A model generated the notes under the pieces. It saw nothing but the letters and a program-made list of their open reading frames with translations, was not told the DNA's origin and did not search any database. Below, one piece after another: positions 30,742 to 38,884 of a DNA stretch of 64,000 nt (its first letter is position 1; each line of letters starts with the position of its first letter). Source of the stretch: Mycobacterium kyorinense (GTDB taxonomy: Bacteria; Actinomycetota; Actinomycetes; Mycobacteriales; Mycobacteriaceae); assembly GCF_001672775.1 (NCBI RefSeq), contig NZ_LZKJ01000125.1, forward strand, positions 55,006-119,005. The letters run 5' to 3'. Made by a program: the position numbers and the translations under genes.

Positions 30742-31890
30742 ATGGGTATGTCAGTCGTCATCGACCCGCGCCGCCACGACGCGGTGCTGTTCGACCTGCC
30801 GGCCGACACCGCACTGCTCGAGCGACTGCGCGACGCCGGTGTCGCCACCGCGCCAGCCGAAGCGCCCGCGTTCGTCGCGGCGGCGGACCGGCTGTCGGTC
30901 CGGCCGGGCCGGTGTGCCGTCGTCACCGCAACACCGCAGGGAGTGGCCGCGGCGCGGGACACCGGATTCGCATTGGTCATCGGTGTTGCGACGGGATCCG
31001 CCGAGGGGCTGCGTGACCGGGGCGCCGACGCGGTGGTCGCCGACCTGGGTGAGGTCGCCGTGCGGACCGGAGATCGGCGGATGTCGGAGCTGGCCGACGG
31101 CCTGCAAGCCGCCGACGAGCTGGCCGAACAGCGCCCGGCGGTGTTCTTCGACTTCGACGGCACGCTGTCGGAGATCGTCGACGATCCCGACACCGCGCGG
31201 CTGGCCGAGGGCGCAGCCGAGGCGTTGAGGCTGTTGACCACGCGGTGCCCGGTTGCGGTGCTGTCGGGCCGCGATCTCGCCGACGTGCAGCAGCGGATCG
31301 GGCTACCCGGCATCTGGTATGCGGGCAGTCATGGTTTCGAGCTGACCGGCGCCGACGGTGAGCACCACCAAAACGAGGAAGCTGCCGCCAGCATCCCAGT
31401 GCTCGAGAAGGCGGCTGCCGAGTTACGCAGTCAGCTGGCTGCGGTCGACGGTGTTGTCGTGGAGCACAAGCGATTTGGTATCGCCGTGCATTATCGAAAT
31501 GCCGCACGGAACCGGGTTGGTGAGGTTTCGGCCGTCGTGCGGACCGCCGGCCGACGCAGTGAGCTGCGGGTGACCACTGGGCGCGAGGTCATCGAGTTAC
31601 GGCCCAACGTCGACTGGGACAAGGGAAAGACGCTGCACTGGGTGCTCGACTACATCCAAGATGCTGACTCCGCCCCGCTGCTGCCGATTTATCTCGGCGA
31701 CGACATCACCGACGAGGACGCCTTTGACGCGATCCGCGACGACGGCGTCGGAATCGTGGTGCGCCACAGCGACGACGGTGACCGCGCCACCGCAGCGGGC
31801 TACGCATTGGACAGTCCGGATCGCGTTGTTGCATTCACGCGGCGGCTGGCACGTCAGATCGGTACCGAACGCGGCGGCACCGTTTCTTAA
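30742..31890 (+). CDS. otsB: Trehalose-6-phosphate phosphatase
   Basis: Removes phosphate from trehalose 6-phosphate, last step of the OtsAB route. A 382-residue protein like M. tuberculosis OtsB2 (Rv3372, 391 residues). Residues 1-125 form an N-terminal HAD-like domain seen only in mycobacteria (DPRRHDAVLFDLPAD). The catalytic HAD domain starts at VFFDFDGTLSEIVDDPD, whose first Asp is the nucleophile. Next are VLSGRDLADV, YAGSHGFEL, VEHKRFGIAVHYRNA, and IYLGDDITDEDAF for Mg binding. The start codon is ATG 30742; ATG 30748 is equally plausible. The TTAA at its end is shared with the convergent ANTAR gene's stop. Confidence 0.95.
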   Translation: MGMSVVIDPRRHDAVLFDLPADTALLERLRDAGVATAPAEAPAFVAAADRLSVRPGRCAVVTATPQGVAAARDTGFALVIGVATGSAEGLRDRGADAVVADLGEVAVRTGDRRMSELADGLQAADELAEQRPAVFFDFDGTLSEIVDDPDTARLAEGAAEALRLLTTRCPVAVLSGRDLADVQQRIGLPGIWYAGSHGFELTGADGEHHQNEEAAASIPVLEKAAAELRSQLAAVDGVVVEHKRFGIAVHYRNAARNRVGEVSAVVRTAGRRSELRVTTGREVIELRPNVDWDKGKTLHWVLDYIQDADSAPLLPIYLGDDITDEDAFDAIRDDGVGIVVRHSDDGDRATAAGYALDSPDRVVAFTRRLARQIGTERGGTVS

Positions 31891-32633
31891 AGGGCAGTGT
31901 CGCGCGGCTGGTCGATTTCCACCAGCCTGCGAGCGATCTCGACGACCCGGGTATTGCTTTGTTGTGACAATCTGACCAGCAACCGAAATGCCGCATCAGC
32001 GCTAAGGCCATAGCGCTCCATCACCATGCCCTTGGCCTGGCCGATGATGTCGCGGGTTTCCACCGCTTGGCGCAACTGCTCGTTCTCCGCGGACAACGCG
32101 CGGAGTCGTTCCCGCTCGGCTGGCAGCGCGGCCGCGAAAACCGCCAGCACGTGCAGTTGCTCGGCCGGAGATAACGTGTCGTCAGCTTCGAGCGCGTGCG
32201 CCATCGCTGACAGAGTGCTTTGCAGATCGGTCAGCTCTTCGACCTGATGGACGATGCCGACCAGCTCGCCATGGTCGTAGACCGGCGAATTGCGCGGGCC
32301 CCACACCTTCGGCACGAATTTTCCCGACTGCGCGGGATCGGCGACGTCATAGCGTTGAACCCACATATCGTGGCTACGGCCGGTGCGCATCACGGTCTCC
32401 AGCGAAGCACCGAGGTTGTGGGTGCCGCACGCCTCCGGGTCGTCGGGGTTGTCCGGGAACGCCTCGAACAACAGCTCACCGACCAGCTCGTCGCGCGGGC
32501 GCAGGGTCGCGCGTTCATAGGCGCTGTTCACCCCACGAATCCGCAGCGTCGGATCCAGCAACAGCATCGGCATCGCCGACGACTCCGGCACGACACTGCG
32601 AGCAATCAGACCAAATGACGTCTGATCTGGCAC
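31887..32633 (-). CDS. PAS-ANTAR RNA-binding regulator
   Basis: A 248-residue protein. Residues 15-130 form a PAS domain (MLLLDPTLRIRGVNSAYERA, GELLFEAFPDNPDDPEA). A coiled coil follows (ERERLRALSAENEQLRQAVE). The last 55 residues are an ANTAR domain (IIGQAKGMVMERYGLSADAAFRLL, then RLSQQSNTRVVEIARRLVE). ANTAR domains bind paired hairpins in nascent RNA and prevent transcription termination, and related mycobacterial proteins control lipid and redox metabolism genes. The ligand of the PAS domain is unknown; there is no kinase nearby. GTG start at 32633. Its stop overlaps that of otsB by four bases. Confidence 0.9.
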   Translation of the reverse strand: MPDQTSFGLIARSVVPESSAMPMLLLDPTLRIRGVNSAYERATLRPRDELVGELLFEAFPDNPDDPEACGTHNLGASLETVMRTGRSHDMWVQRYDVADPAQSGKFVPKVWGPRNSPVYDHGELVGIVHQVEELTDLQSTLSAMAHALEADDTLSPAEQLHVLAVFAAALPAERERLRALSAENEQLRQAVETRDIIGQAKGMVMERYGLSADAAFRLLVRLSQQSNTRVVEIARRLVEIDQPRDTAL

Positions 32634-32751
32634 TTCCGAAACCCCACCGTGAACGATTTAACGGACGTGATGGGGGTGCCCACATCCGTCGACGCTCAAT
32701 CCACCAGTGTCTGCTTACTCAGCGCTCGGCTGCAGCTGTAAAGATCAAACG

Positions 32752-33975
32752 ATGGCGATCTTCCGGCGACTGGGATCTGTGGCGTGCGTCGTTGCCGTGC
32801 TTTCGGCGGGCTGCACCTCGACGTACGAACTTCCCGCCTCCTCCTCGTCCGCCGATCCGGCCAAGGCTCAAGCGGTGATGAAGATCGTCCACGACACGAT
32901 GTCGCAGGCTCACCTCAAGGCGGCGATTGTGCGCGTCACCGTCGGGGGCAAGGAGATCGTCACGCAGGCTGTCGGCGACGCGATGACGGGCGTGCCCGCC
33001 ACCCCCAGCATGTTCTTTCGCAACGGCGCGGTGGCGATCTCCTACGTGGCGACGCTGCTGCTCAAGCTCGTCGACGAGAAGAAGGTGGGGCTCGACGACA
33101 AGCTGTCGAAGTGGCTTCCCGACATTCCCAGCTCCGACCGGGTCACCCTGCGGCAACTCGCCCAGATGACCTCGGGCTATCCCGACTATGCGCTGGGCAA
33201 CGCCGAGTTCGACGCTGCCCGGGCCGCTGATCCGTTCCGGCAATGGACGCCGCAGGAGTTGCTCGACTACGCGGTGCACAAGCCGCTGCTGTATGAGCCC
33301 GGAACCAATTGGAATTACACCCACACCAACTACCTGCTGCTCGGCCTGGCGCTGGAGAAAGCCACCGGGGCGGCGATGTCGAAACTGTTGCAGGACAAGG
33401 TGCTCGAGCCGCTGGCATTGTTCAACACCGCCAACTCGTTCACCCCGCAAATTCCAGTGCCGACCTTGCATGCCTTCACTTCGGAACGCCGCGCGGCGCT
33501 CAAGGTCCCGGCCGGCACACCGTTTTACGAGGACTCCACCTTTTGGAACCCGTCCTGGACGATGACCCACGGTGCGGTTCAGACCACCAACATCTACGAC
33601 ATGGAGGCCACCGCGGTGGGTATCGGCTCAGGCAAGCTGCTCTCGCCCGAGTCGTATCGGGCGATGGTGTCCACCGAGCTGCGCGGCCACACCACCGCGC
33701 TGCCGGGCTGCGACACCTGTCGGGTGCACAACGACGACTACACCTACGGACTCGGGATCGTGATCTCCGGGAACTGGCTGCTGCAGAACCCGATGTTCGC
33801 CGGCGAGTCCGCCGTCGAGGCCTACCTCCCGGCGCAGAAGACGGCGATCGCGGTCGCGGTCACCTACCAACCCGAGGCATTCGACGCCCAGGGCAACTAC
33901 CGCAACGAGGCCGAGACGCTGTTCCGCAAGATCGGCGCCGAACTGGCGCCTAACGACGCGCCGCCGGGACGATAG
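32752..33975 (+). CDS. Beta-lactamase-fold lipoprotein lacking catalytic residues
   Basis: A 407-residue protein with a lipoprotein signal peptide (lipobox LSAGC, Cys near residue 21), so it is exported and lipid-anchored. The rest is a serine beta-lactamase/esterase fold: FFRNGAVAISYVATLLLKLVDE, KWLPDIPSSDRVTLRQLAQM, SGYPDY and NYTHTNYLLLGLALEKATG. The usual active-site motif is S-x-x-K (as in GSVTK); here the aligned residues are GAVAI, so both Ser and Lys are missing. The second motif Y-x-N reads YTH. If the alignment is right, it is not a serine hydrolase and may bind cell-wall or lipid ligands instead. ATG 32752 was chosen because the signal peptide begins there. Confidence 0.82.
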   Translation: MAIFRRLGSVACVVAVLSAGCTSTYELPASSSSADPAKAQAVMKIVHDTMSQAHLKAAIVRVTVGGKEIVTQAVGDAMTGVPATPSMFFRNGAVAISYVATLLLKLVDEKKVGLDDKLSKWLPDIPSSDRVTLRQLAQMTSGYPDYALGNAEFDAARAADPFRQWTPQELLDYAVHKPLLYEPGTNWNYTHTNYLLLGLALEKATGAAMSKLLQDKVLEPLALFNTANSFTPQIPVPTLHAFTSERRAALKVPAGTPFYEDSTFWNPSWTMTHGAVQTTNIYDMEATAVGIGSGKLLSPESYRAMVSTELRGHTTALPGCDTCRVHNDDYTYGLGIVISGNWLLQNPMFAGESAVEAYLPAQKTAIAVAVTYQPEAFDAQGNYRNEAETLFRKIGAELAPNDAPPGR

Positions 33976-33976
33976 C

Positions 33977-34282
33977 TCAGCTGTCCTTCTCGTTCTCTTT
34001 GCCGTCGTCTTCGTCGCGGTCTTCGCCGTCGCCTCCCTCTTTGTCCTTGTCTTTCTCGCCGTCCTTGTCTTTCTCGCCGTCCTTGTCTTTGCCGCCGTCC
34101 TTGTCTTTGCCGCCGTCCTTAGCCTGAGTTATCTCAAGGGTGGCCCAATGACTCGGGGAAATGAACACCGTCCACTTGCCCGGCTCCCGTCCCATTTTCA
34201 GGACGCCGTTTTCGACTTCCCATTTGGTGTCGTCGTCGTAATCGGTCTCTTGCCCGTCGCTGTAGGTGAGTTTGAACGCCAT
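33977..34282 (-). CDS. Small protein with a charged tandem-repeat tail
   Basis: A 101-residue protein. Residues 1-58 form a compact domain (MAFKLTYSDGQETDYDDDTK, then GREPGKWTVFISPSHWATLE). The C-terminal 40 residues are almost only Lys, Asp, Glu and Gly, made of the six-residue repeat KDGGKD or KDGEKD coming from an 18-nt DNA repeat. No signal peptide is seen. I do not recognise the family. ATG 34282 was preferred to the TTG-class start six codons upstream because the domain begins there. The first gene in each direction is unrelated: it converges on the lipoprotein gene with one base between stops. Confidence 0.7.
   Translation of the reverse strand: MAFKLTYSDGQETDYDDDTKWEVENGVLKMGREPGKWTVFISPSHWATLEITQAKDGGKDKDGGKDKDGEKDKDGEKDKDKEGGDGEDRDEDDGKENEKDS
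34043..34120. repeat. 18-nt tandem repeat, about 4.3 copies
   Basis: The unit GTCCTTGTCTTTCTCGCC recurs at 34043 and 34061, then as GTCCTTGTCTTTGCCGCC at 34079 and 34097, with a partial copy to 34120. It is in frame in the small charged protein, so copy changes lengthen or shorten the Lys/Asp tail without a frameshift. This is a likely polymorphic locus. Confidence 0.9.
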
Positions 34283-34354
34283 AGTCGCAAAGTGCCACAA
34301 GAACGCCCCTGGTAAACCGACTGCGGCAAATTACTCGGTTGCAAACAGTGCGCG

Positions 34355-35227
34355 CTACTCGCCCGCGTATTCGACCGCGCCGTCCTCGAGCACCAACCGG
34401 GCGTCGCCGCCGTCGGGCCCGGACGCCTCGGTACGGAACACCGCCCGGCCGGACTCGGTGCGCCAAATCGAGGTGGTCAGCGTTTCGCCGGGAAACACCG
34501 GCGAGGTGAAACGTGCGGCGATGCTGGTGATTTTGGTGGCATCGCCGTTGCCGAGTTCGGCGACGAGCGCGCGCCCGGCGAACCCGTAGGTGCACAGCCC
34601 ATGCAGGATCGGCTTGGGGAAGCCCGCCAGCGTTTGGGCAAACCATGGGTCGCTGTGCAGCGGGTTGCGGTCACCGGAGAGCCGATAGAGCAGGGCCTGG
34701 TCTTCGCGGGTGGCGTAAGTGATCCGGGCGTCGGGTTCGCGGTCCGGGATCTCGGGCGCCGCCGGCCGCTGGCCCGGCTCTCCGCCGAACCCGCCGGCAC
34801 CGCGGATGACGGCCGTGGTCAGGGTTTCGGCGACGACCTGCTGGGTGTTCGGGTCGGTGCCGCGGGCGCGCAACATGACGATCGCGTTTTTGCCCTCGCC
34901 TTTGTCTTGGATGTCGGCCACCTCGGAGACGACGCTGAGCCGGCCGGCCGGCGGCAGCGGGGCGAACAACCGGATCTCTTGCGACCCGTGCAGCAGTTGG
35001 CTGAAGTCGAACTGGCCGACCTTGGCCGCGGCCGCGAACCCGATGCAGCAGATGACGGCATAGGTGGGCAGCACCTGCTGGCTGATGTCGTGGCTGTTCT
35101 CAGTGGTGAACGACAGCTCGTCGGTGCCGGCGCCGACACCGAGCGCATATAGCATCGTGTCGCGGTCGGTCCATTCGAACAGCATCGGCTCCGTCGTCGC
35201 ACCGACGGCCTTCGGGTCGATCGCCAT
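34355..35227 (-). CDS. htdY: 3-hydroxyacyl-thioester dehydratase (MaoC/hydratase 2)
   Basis: A 290-residue double hot-dog protein, the same length as M. tuberculosis HtdY (Rv3389c). The hydratase-2 signature is in the C-terminal half: YRLSGDRNPLHSDPWFA with catalytic Asp and His. The N-terminal half is the substrate-binding hot-dog without the motif. It catalyses reversible hydration of 2-enoyl-CoA to (R)-3-hydroxyacyl-CoA in fatty acid metabolism. The start is ATG 35227 with GAGGAG upstream; the frame extends 17 codons further to 35278. It is divergent from lpqD, as in M. tuberculosis. Confidence 0.93.
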   Translation of the reverse strand: MAIDPKAVGATTEPMLFEWTDRDTMLYALGVGAGTDELSFTTENSHDISQQVLPTYAVICCIGFAAAAKVGQFDFSQLLHGSQEIRLFAPLPPAGRLSVVSEVADIQDKGEGKNAIVMLRARGTDPNTQQVVAETLTTAVIRGAGGFGGEPGQRPAAPEIPDREPDARITYATREDQALLYRLSGDRNPLHSDPWFAQTLAGFPKPILHGLCTYGFAGRALVAELGNGDATKITSIAARFTSPVFPGETLTTSIWRTESGRAVFRTEASGPDGGDARLVLEDGAVEYAGE

Positions 35228-35340
35228 GCGGGTCTCCTCTCGATCAGATTCACTCGGCAGTGTGTGCTGCCGCGACACTTCTTCATTCCAACCCGGGCAA
35301 ATGCTTCACACCGACGCCCTTGACAAGGCAGGCTATCGGC

Positions 35341-36048
35341 ATGCTCAACCGCACCATTATCTGGAAGGCGGCGGCCGCGCTTGCCGCGGCCATCGTCGTC
35401 GGCGCCTGCTCGGGGGGAACGCCGCACATGCGCACCATCACGTTGACCTTTGTGCGGCACGCCGAGTCCGAGAGCAACGCCGCGGGCATGATCAACACCG
35501 AGGTGCCCGGTCCGGGCCTCACCGAGGAAGGTGAGGGGCAGGCCGAGCAGCTCGCCCACCAGCTAGCCCGCAACGACTACGACGGCGTGTACGCCTCGAC
35601 GATGGTCCGCACGCAGCAGACCGCTGCCCCGTTGGCCAAGGAACTCAACGAGCAGGTTCAGATCCTGCCTGGTCTCCGCGAAGTCGACGCCGGCTGGTAT
35701 GACAACACCCGATCAGACCGGGCCAGCTCGACCTATCTGCTCGCGCCCGCGGATTGGCTCAACGGCGATCACCAGGACGCCATCCCCGGGTCCATCAGCG
35801 GGAGCAAGTTCAACGACCAATTCGGCGCGGCCGTCCAAAAGATCTACGACAGCGGCAACAGCAAACCGATCGCGTTTTCGCACAGCACGTCGATCATGTA
35901 CTGGACGCTGATGAACGTGAAGAACCCCAAGGACAGCTTGGTGAAAAGCCATCCGCTGCCCAACACCGGGCGCGTCGTCATCAAGGGCAGTCCCGCGATG
36001 GGCTGGACGCTGGTGGATTGGGATGGCGTCCGCGACTTCAGCTATTAG
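35341..36048 (+). CDS. lpqD: LpqD-like lipoprotein, histidine phosphatase superfamily
   Basis: A 235-residue lipoprotein: signal peptide AAAALAAAIVVGAC with lipobox VGAC. The mature part is a phosphoglycerate-mutase-like histidine phosphatase. The RHG motif reads LTFVRHAESE, with the phospho-accepting His, and the second catalytic region is AFSHSTSIMYW. VYASTMVRTQQTAAPLA supplies the other arginine. ATG 35341 starts the signal peptide. Rv3390 (lpqD) is the recalled counterpart between htdY and acrA1. The phosphatase substrate is unknown; surface location is predicted. Confidence 0.92.
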   Translation: MLNRTIIWKAAAALAAAIVVGACSGGTPHMRTITLTFVRHAESESNAAGMINTEVPGPGLTEEGEGQAEQLAHQLARNDYDGVYASTMVRTQQTAAPLAKELNEQVQILPGLREVDAGWYDNTRSDRASSTYLLAPADWLNGDHQDAIPGSISGSKFNDQFGAAVQKIYDSGNSKPIAFSHSTSIMYWTLMNVKNPKDSLVKSHPLPNTGRVVIKGSPAMGWTLVDWDGVRDFSY

Positions 36049-36119
36049 GCCGCGGTTGATCTAGACGATCCCGTCACAGTGCGTTGACGGGCGCGGTGTC
36101 AGCCGTCACGATGGCTTGC

Positions 36120-38132
36120 ATGCGGTATGTCGTTACCGGCGGTACCGGGTTTATTGGTCGACGAGTGGTTTCCCGTCTGCTCGCCACCCAGCCGGGCGCC
36201 GAGGTGTTCGTATTGGTCCGCCGGCCGACGCTGGGCCGGTTCGAGCGGCTGGCCCGGGACTGGGGTGAGCAGGTAAAACCGCTGGTCGGTGACCTGACGG
36301 CGGCCGACCTTGGATTGACCGACCAGGCCGTTGCCGAGCTGAGCGACGTCGACCATGTGGTGCACTGTGCGGCGATCTATGACATCACCGCGTCGGACGC
36401 CGACCAACGCGCCGCCAACGTGGACGGCACCCGCGCGGTGATCCAACTGGCCCACCGGCTCGACGCGACGCTGCATCATGTGTCGTCGATCGCGGTGGCC
36501 GGCGACTTCCGCGGCGAGTACACCGAAGCCGATTTCGACGTCGGGCAGCAGCTGCCGACGCCCTATCACCAGACCAAGTTCGAAGCCGAGTCGTTGGTGC
36601 GTTCGGCGCCTGGGTTGCGCTACCGCATCTACCGGCCGGCGGTAGTGGTGGGTGATTCGCGCACCGGCGAAATGGACAAGGTCGACGGGCCGTATTACTT
36701 CTTTCCGCTGCTGACCAAGCTGGCCGTCTTGCCGTCGTTCACGCCGATCATGTTGCCCGACACCGGCCGCACCAACATCGTCCCGGTCGACTACGTCGTC
36801 AACGCGCTGGTGGCGCTGATGCACACCGGGGGCCGAGACGGACAGGCCTTCCACCTGACCGCCCCGAAAACCATTGGCTTGCGCGGTATTTACCGCGGTA
36901 TCGCCACCGAAGCCGGCCTGCCGGCGCTGCGCGGCTCGCTGCCCCGCACGGTGGCCGCCCCGGTGCTCAAAGTGCGCGGCCGGGCCAAGGTGTGGCGCAA
37001 CATGGCGGCCACCCAACTCGGTATTCCCGCCGAGGTTCTCGACGTCGTCGACCTCGCGCCCACGTTCACCTCCGAGGAAACACGGCAGGCGTTGCGCGGC
37101 ACCGGGATCAGCGTGCCCGAGTTCGCCGATTACGCGCCGGCGTTGTGGCGGTACTGGGCGCAGCATCTAGATCCTGACCGTGCCCGGCGCGACGATCCGG
37201 CCGGCCCGCTGGTCGGTCGGCACGTCATCATCACCGGCGCATCCAGCGGCATCGGCCGGGCCTCGGCCCTCGCGGTCGCCGAGCGGGGTGCGACGGTGTT
37301 CGCGCTGGCCCGCAACGGCGAGGCGCTCGACGAGCTGGTCGCCGACATCCGGGCAGGCGGTGGCCGAGCCTATGCGTTCACCTGTGACGTCACCGACTCG
37401 GCGTCGGTCGAGCACACCATCAAGGACATCCTGGGCCGGTTCGACCACGTCGATTATCTGGTCAACAATGCGGGCCGCTCGATCCGCCGATCGGTGGTCA
37501 ATTCCACTGAGCGACTGCACGATTACGAGCGAGTGATGGCGGTCAACTATTTCGGCGCGGTGCGGATGATGCTGGCGCTGTTGCCGCACTGGCGTGAGCG
37601 ACGGTTCGGTCACGTCGTCAACGTGTCCAGTGCCGGGGTGCAGGCCCGCAGCCCCAAGTACAGCTCGTATCTGCCGTCCAAGGCGGCGCTGGACGCGTTC
37701 GCCGAGGTGGTGTCGTCGGAGACGCTGTCGGATCACATCACGTTCACCAACATCCATATGCCGTTGGTGGCCACGCCGATGATTGCGCCGTCGCGGCGGC
37801 TCAACCCGATGCGCGCGATCAGCCCCGAGCACGCGGCGGCGATGGTGGTGCGCGGCCTGGTCGAGAAGCCGGCGCGCATCGACACCCCGTTGGGGACCCT
37901 TGCTGATGTCGGCAATTACTTCACTCCGAAGCTGTCGCGGCGAATCCTGCATCAGCTCTATCTCGGCTACCCCGACTCCGCGGCGGCGCTCGGGATCGAA
38001 CCGGCCGAACCCGTTGCCGCCCAGCCGTCGTCGCGGCGCAAGCCGAAGCGCCCGGTTCGAGCGGTCCCTCGAGTGCGAGTGCCTCGTCCGGTCAAACGCG
38101 CCGTGCGGCTGGTGCCCGGCGTGCACTGGTAA
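36120..38132 (+). CDS. acrA1: Multifunctional acyl-CoA/aldehyde reductase (two SDR domains)
   Basis: A 670-residue fusion of two short-chain dehydrogenase domains, Rv3391-like (acrA1). The N-terminal domain is an extended SDR: MRYVVTGGTGFIGRRVVSRL, then VHCAAIYDITASDADQRAANV and the YHQTKFEAE Tyr-Lys pair. The C-terminal domain (about 365-610) is a classical SDR: HVIITGASSGIGRASALAVA, YLVNNAGRSIRRS, and SSYLPSKAALDAF with catalytic Tyr and Lys. A basic tail (RRKPKRPVRAVPRVRVPRPV) ends the protein. It is expected to reduce fatty acyl-CoA to aldehyde or alcohol. The start is ATG 36120, in the context ATGGCTTGCATGCGG; an ATG three codons earlier is possible. Confidence 0.9.
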   Translation: MRYVVTGGTGFIGRRVVSRLLATQPGAEVFVLVRRPTLGRFERLARDWGEQVKPLVGDLTAADLGLTDQAVAELSDVDHVVHCAAIYDITASDADQRAANVDGTRAVIQLAHRLDATLHHVSSIAVAGDFRGEYTEADFDVGQQLPTPYHQTKFEAESLVRSAPGLRYRIYRPAVVVGDSRTGEMDKVDGPYYFFPLLTKLAVLPSFTPIMLPDTGRTNIVPVDYVVNALVALMHTGGRDGQAFHLTAPKTIGLRGIYRGIATEAGLPALRGSLPRTVAAPVLKVRGRAKVWRNMAATQLGIPAEVLDVVDLAPTFTSEETRQALRGTGISVPEFADYAPALWRYWAQHLDPDRARRDDPAGPLVGRHVIITGASSGIGRASALAVAERGATVFALARNGEALDELVADIRAGGGRAYAFTCDVTDSASVEHTIKDILGRFDHVDYLVNNAGRSIRRSVVNSTERLHDYERVMAVNYFGAVRMMLALLPHWRERRFGHVVNVSSAGVQARSPKYSSYLPSKAALDAFAEVVSSETLSDHITFTNIHMPLVATPMIAPSRRLNPMRAISPEHAAAMVVRGLVEKPARIDTPLGTLADVGNYFTPKLSRRILHQLYLGYPDSAAALGIEPAEPVAAQPSSRRKPKRPVRAVPRVRVPRPVKRAVRLVPGVHW

Positions 38133-38176
38133 TACCGTTGCGTTTAGCCGGCCCGGCTGGCAGGTACACCGGCGGT

Positions 38177-38884
38177 GTGTTGGACACGGATCCAGTAGCG
38201 GCTGCCACCTCGACACTCACCTCGTCGGGCACTGGCGTGCTGCCCGCCGCGGATCTCTCGGCAACTTTGGGCGTGTCCGACGGCGGGTGGGCGCGCTTTG
38301 CCAAGCACTGGGAGGATTTGGCGCCGGACCGTTACGCCGCCGAGCTCGGCGTGCGCCGGTTGCGCCGCTACGGCCATTACACGGTCAAGGCTGGAGTCGC
38401 GGCGCCGATACCGGTCGGTGCATTTGTGCAGCCGGACAACTCCAACCCGCTTTACGTCGAGCGCAATCGCCACTTCGAGCCGTTGACTGAGACGTTCGCC
38501 AGCGATCCGCTGCTGCAACGGATCCTGGGGTTGCTGGGCCGGTTCGCAACTGTCCTTGACGACGCTGCGCAGTGGACCGTCAAGGTGCATCCGTTTCGGG
38601 TGGTGGCATCGGCGGATGACGACGGTCAGCCCACTCCGGAGGGGCTGCACCGCGATGGCGTCACGCTGGTCGCCTCGCTGCTGATCAATCGCAGCAATGC
38701 CGCCGGTGGCCAGAGCACGGTCTTCGATGTGAGCGGTCGTCAACTGCTGGCCACCACGCTGGCCGAGCCCGGGACACTGCTGCTGGGCGACGACCGTCGT
38801 ACCGTGCATGGCGTCTCGCCGATCCGGCCAGTTGACGAGTCGGCGCCTGCACTGCGCGACGTTCTGGTAATCACGTTTGCGTGA
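38177..38884 (+). CDS. 2-oxoglutarate/Fe(II) dioxygenase (amino-acid-hydroxylase type)
   Basis: A protein of about 235 residues resembling the 2OG-Fe dioxygenase family that contains bacterial L-isoleucine hydroxylases. The iron ligands are in GLHRDGVTLVASLLI (His-x-Asp) and in TVHGVSPI (distal His). The family's early motif RRLRRYGHYTV and a PFRV strand are present. The substrate is unknown; a free amino acid is the family precedent. The GTG at 38177 was chosen, but a TTG at 38138 is possible and neither has a clear ribosome binding site. Its TGA overlaps the iunH GTG in GTGA, so the two products are made together. In M. tuberculosis the position between acrA1 and iunH is held by the cyclopropane synthase cmaA1. 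Confidence 0.8.
   Translation: MLDTDPVAAATSTLTSSGTGVLPAADLSATLGVSDGGWARFAKHWEDLAPDRYAAELGVRRLRRYGHYTVKAGVAAPIPVGAFVQPDNSNPLYVERNRHFEPLTETFASDPLLQRILGLLGRFATVLDDAAQWTVKVHPFRVVASADDDGQPTPEGLHRDGVTLVASLLINRSNAAGGQSTVFDVSGRQLLATTLAEPGTLLLGDDRRTVHGVSPIRPVDESAPALRDVLVITFA

Noticed and set aside
34043..34120. CRISPR-like array
   Set aside because: The 18-nt units are directly adjacent with no spacers and are in frame in a protein.
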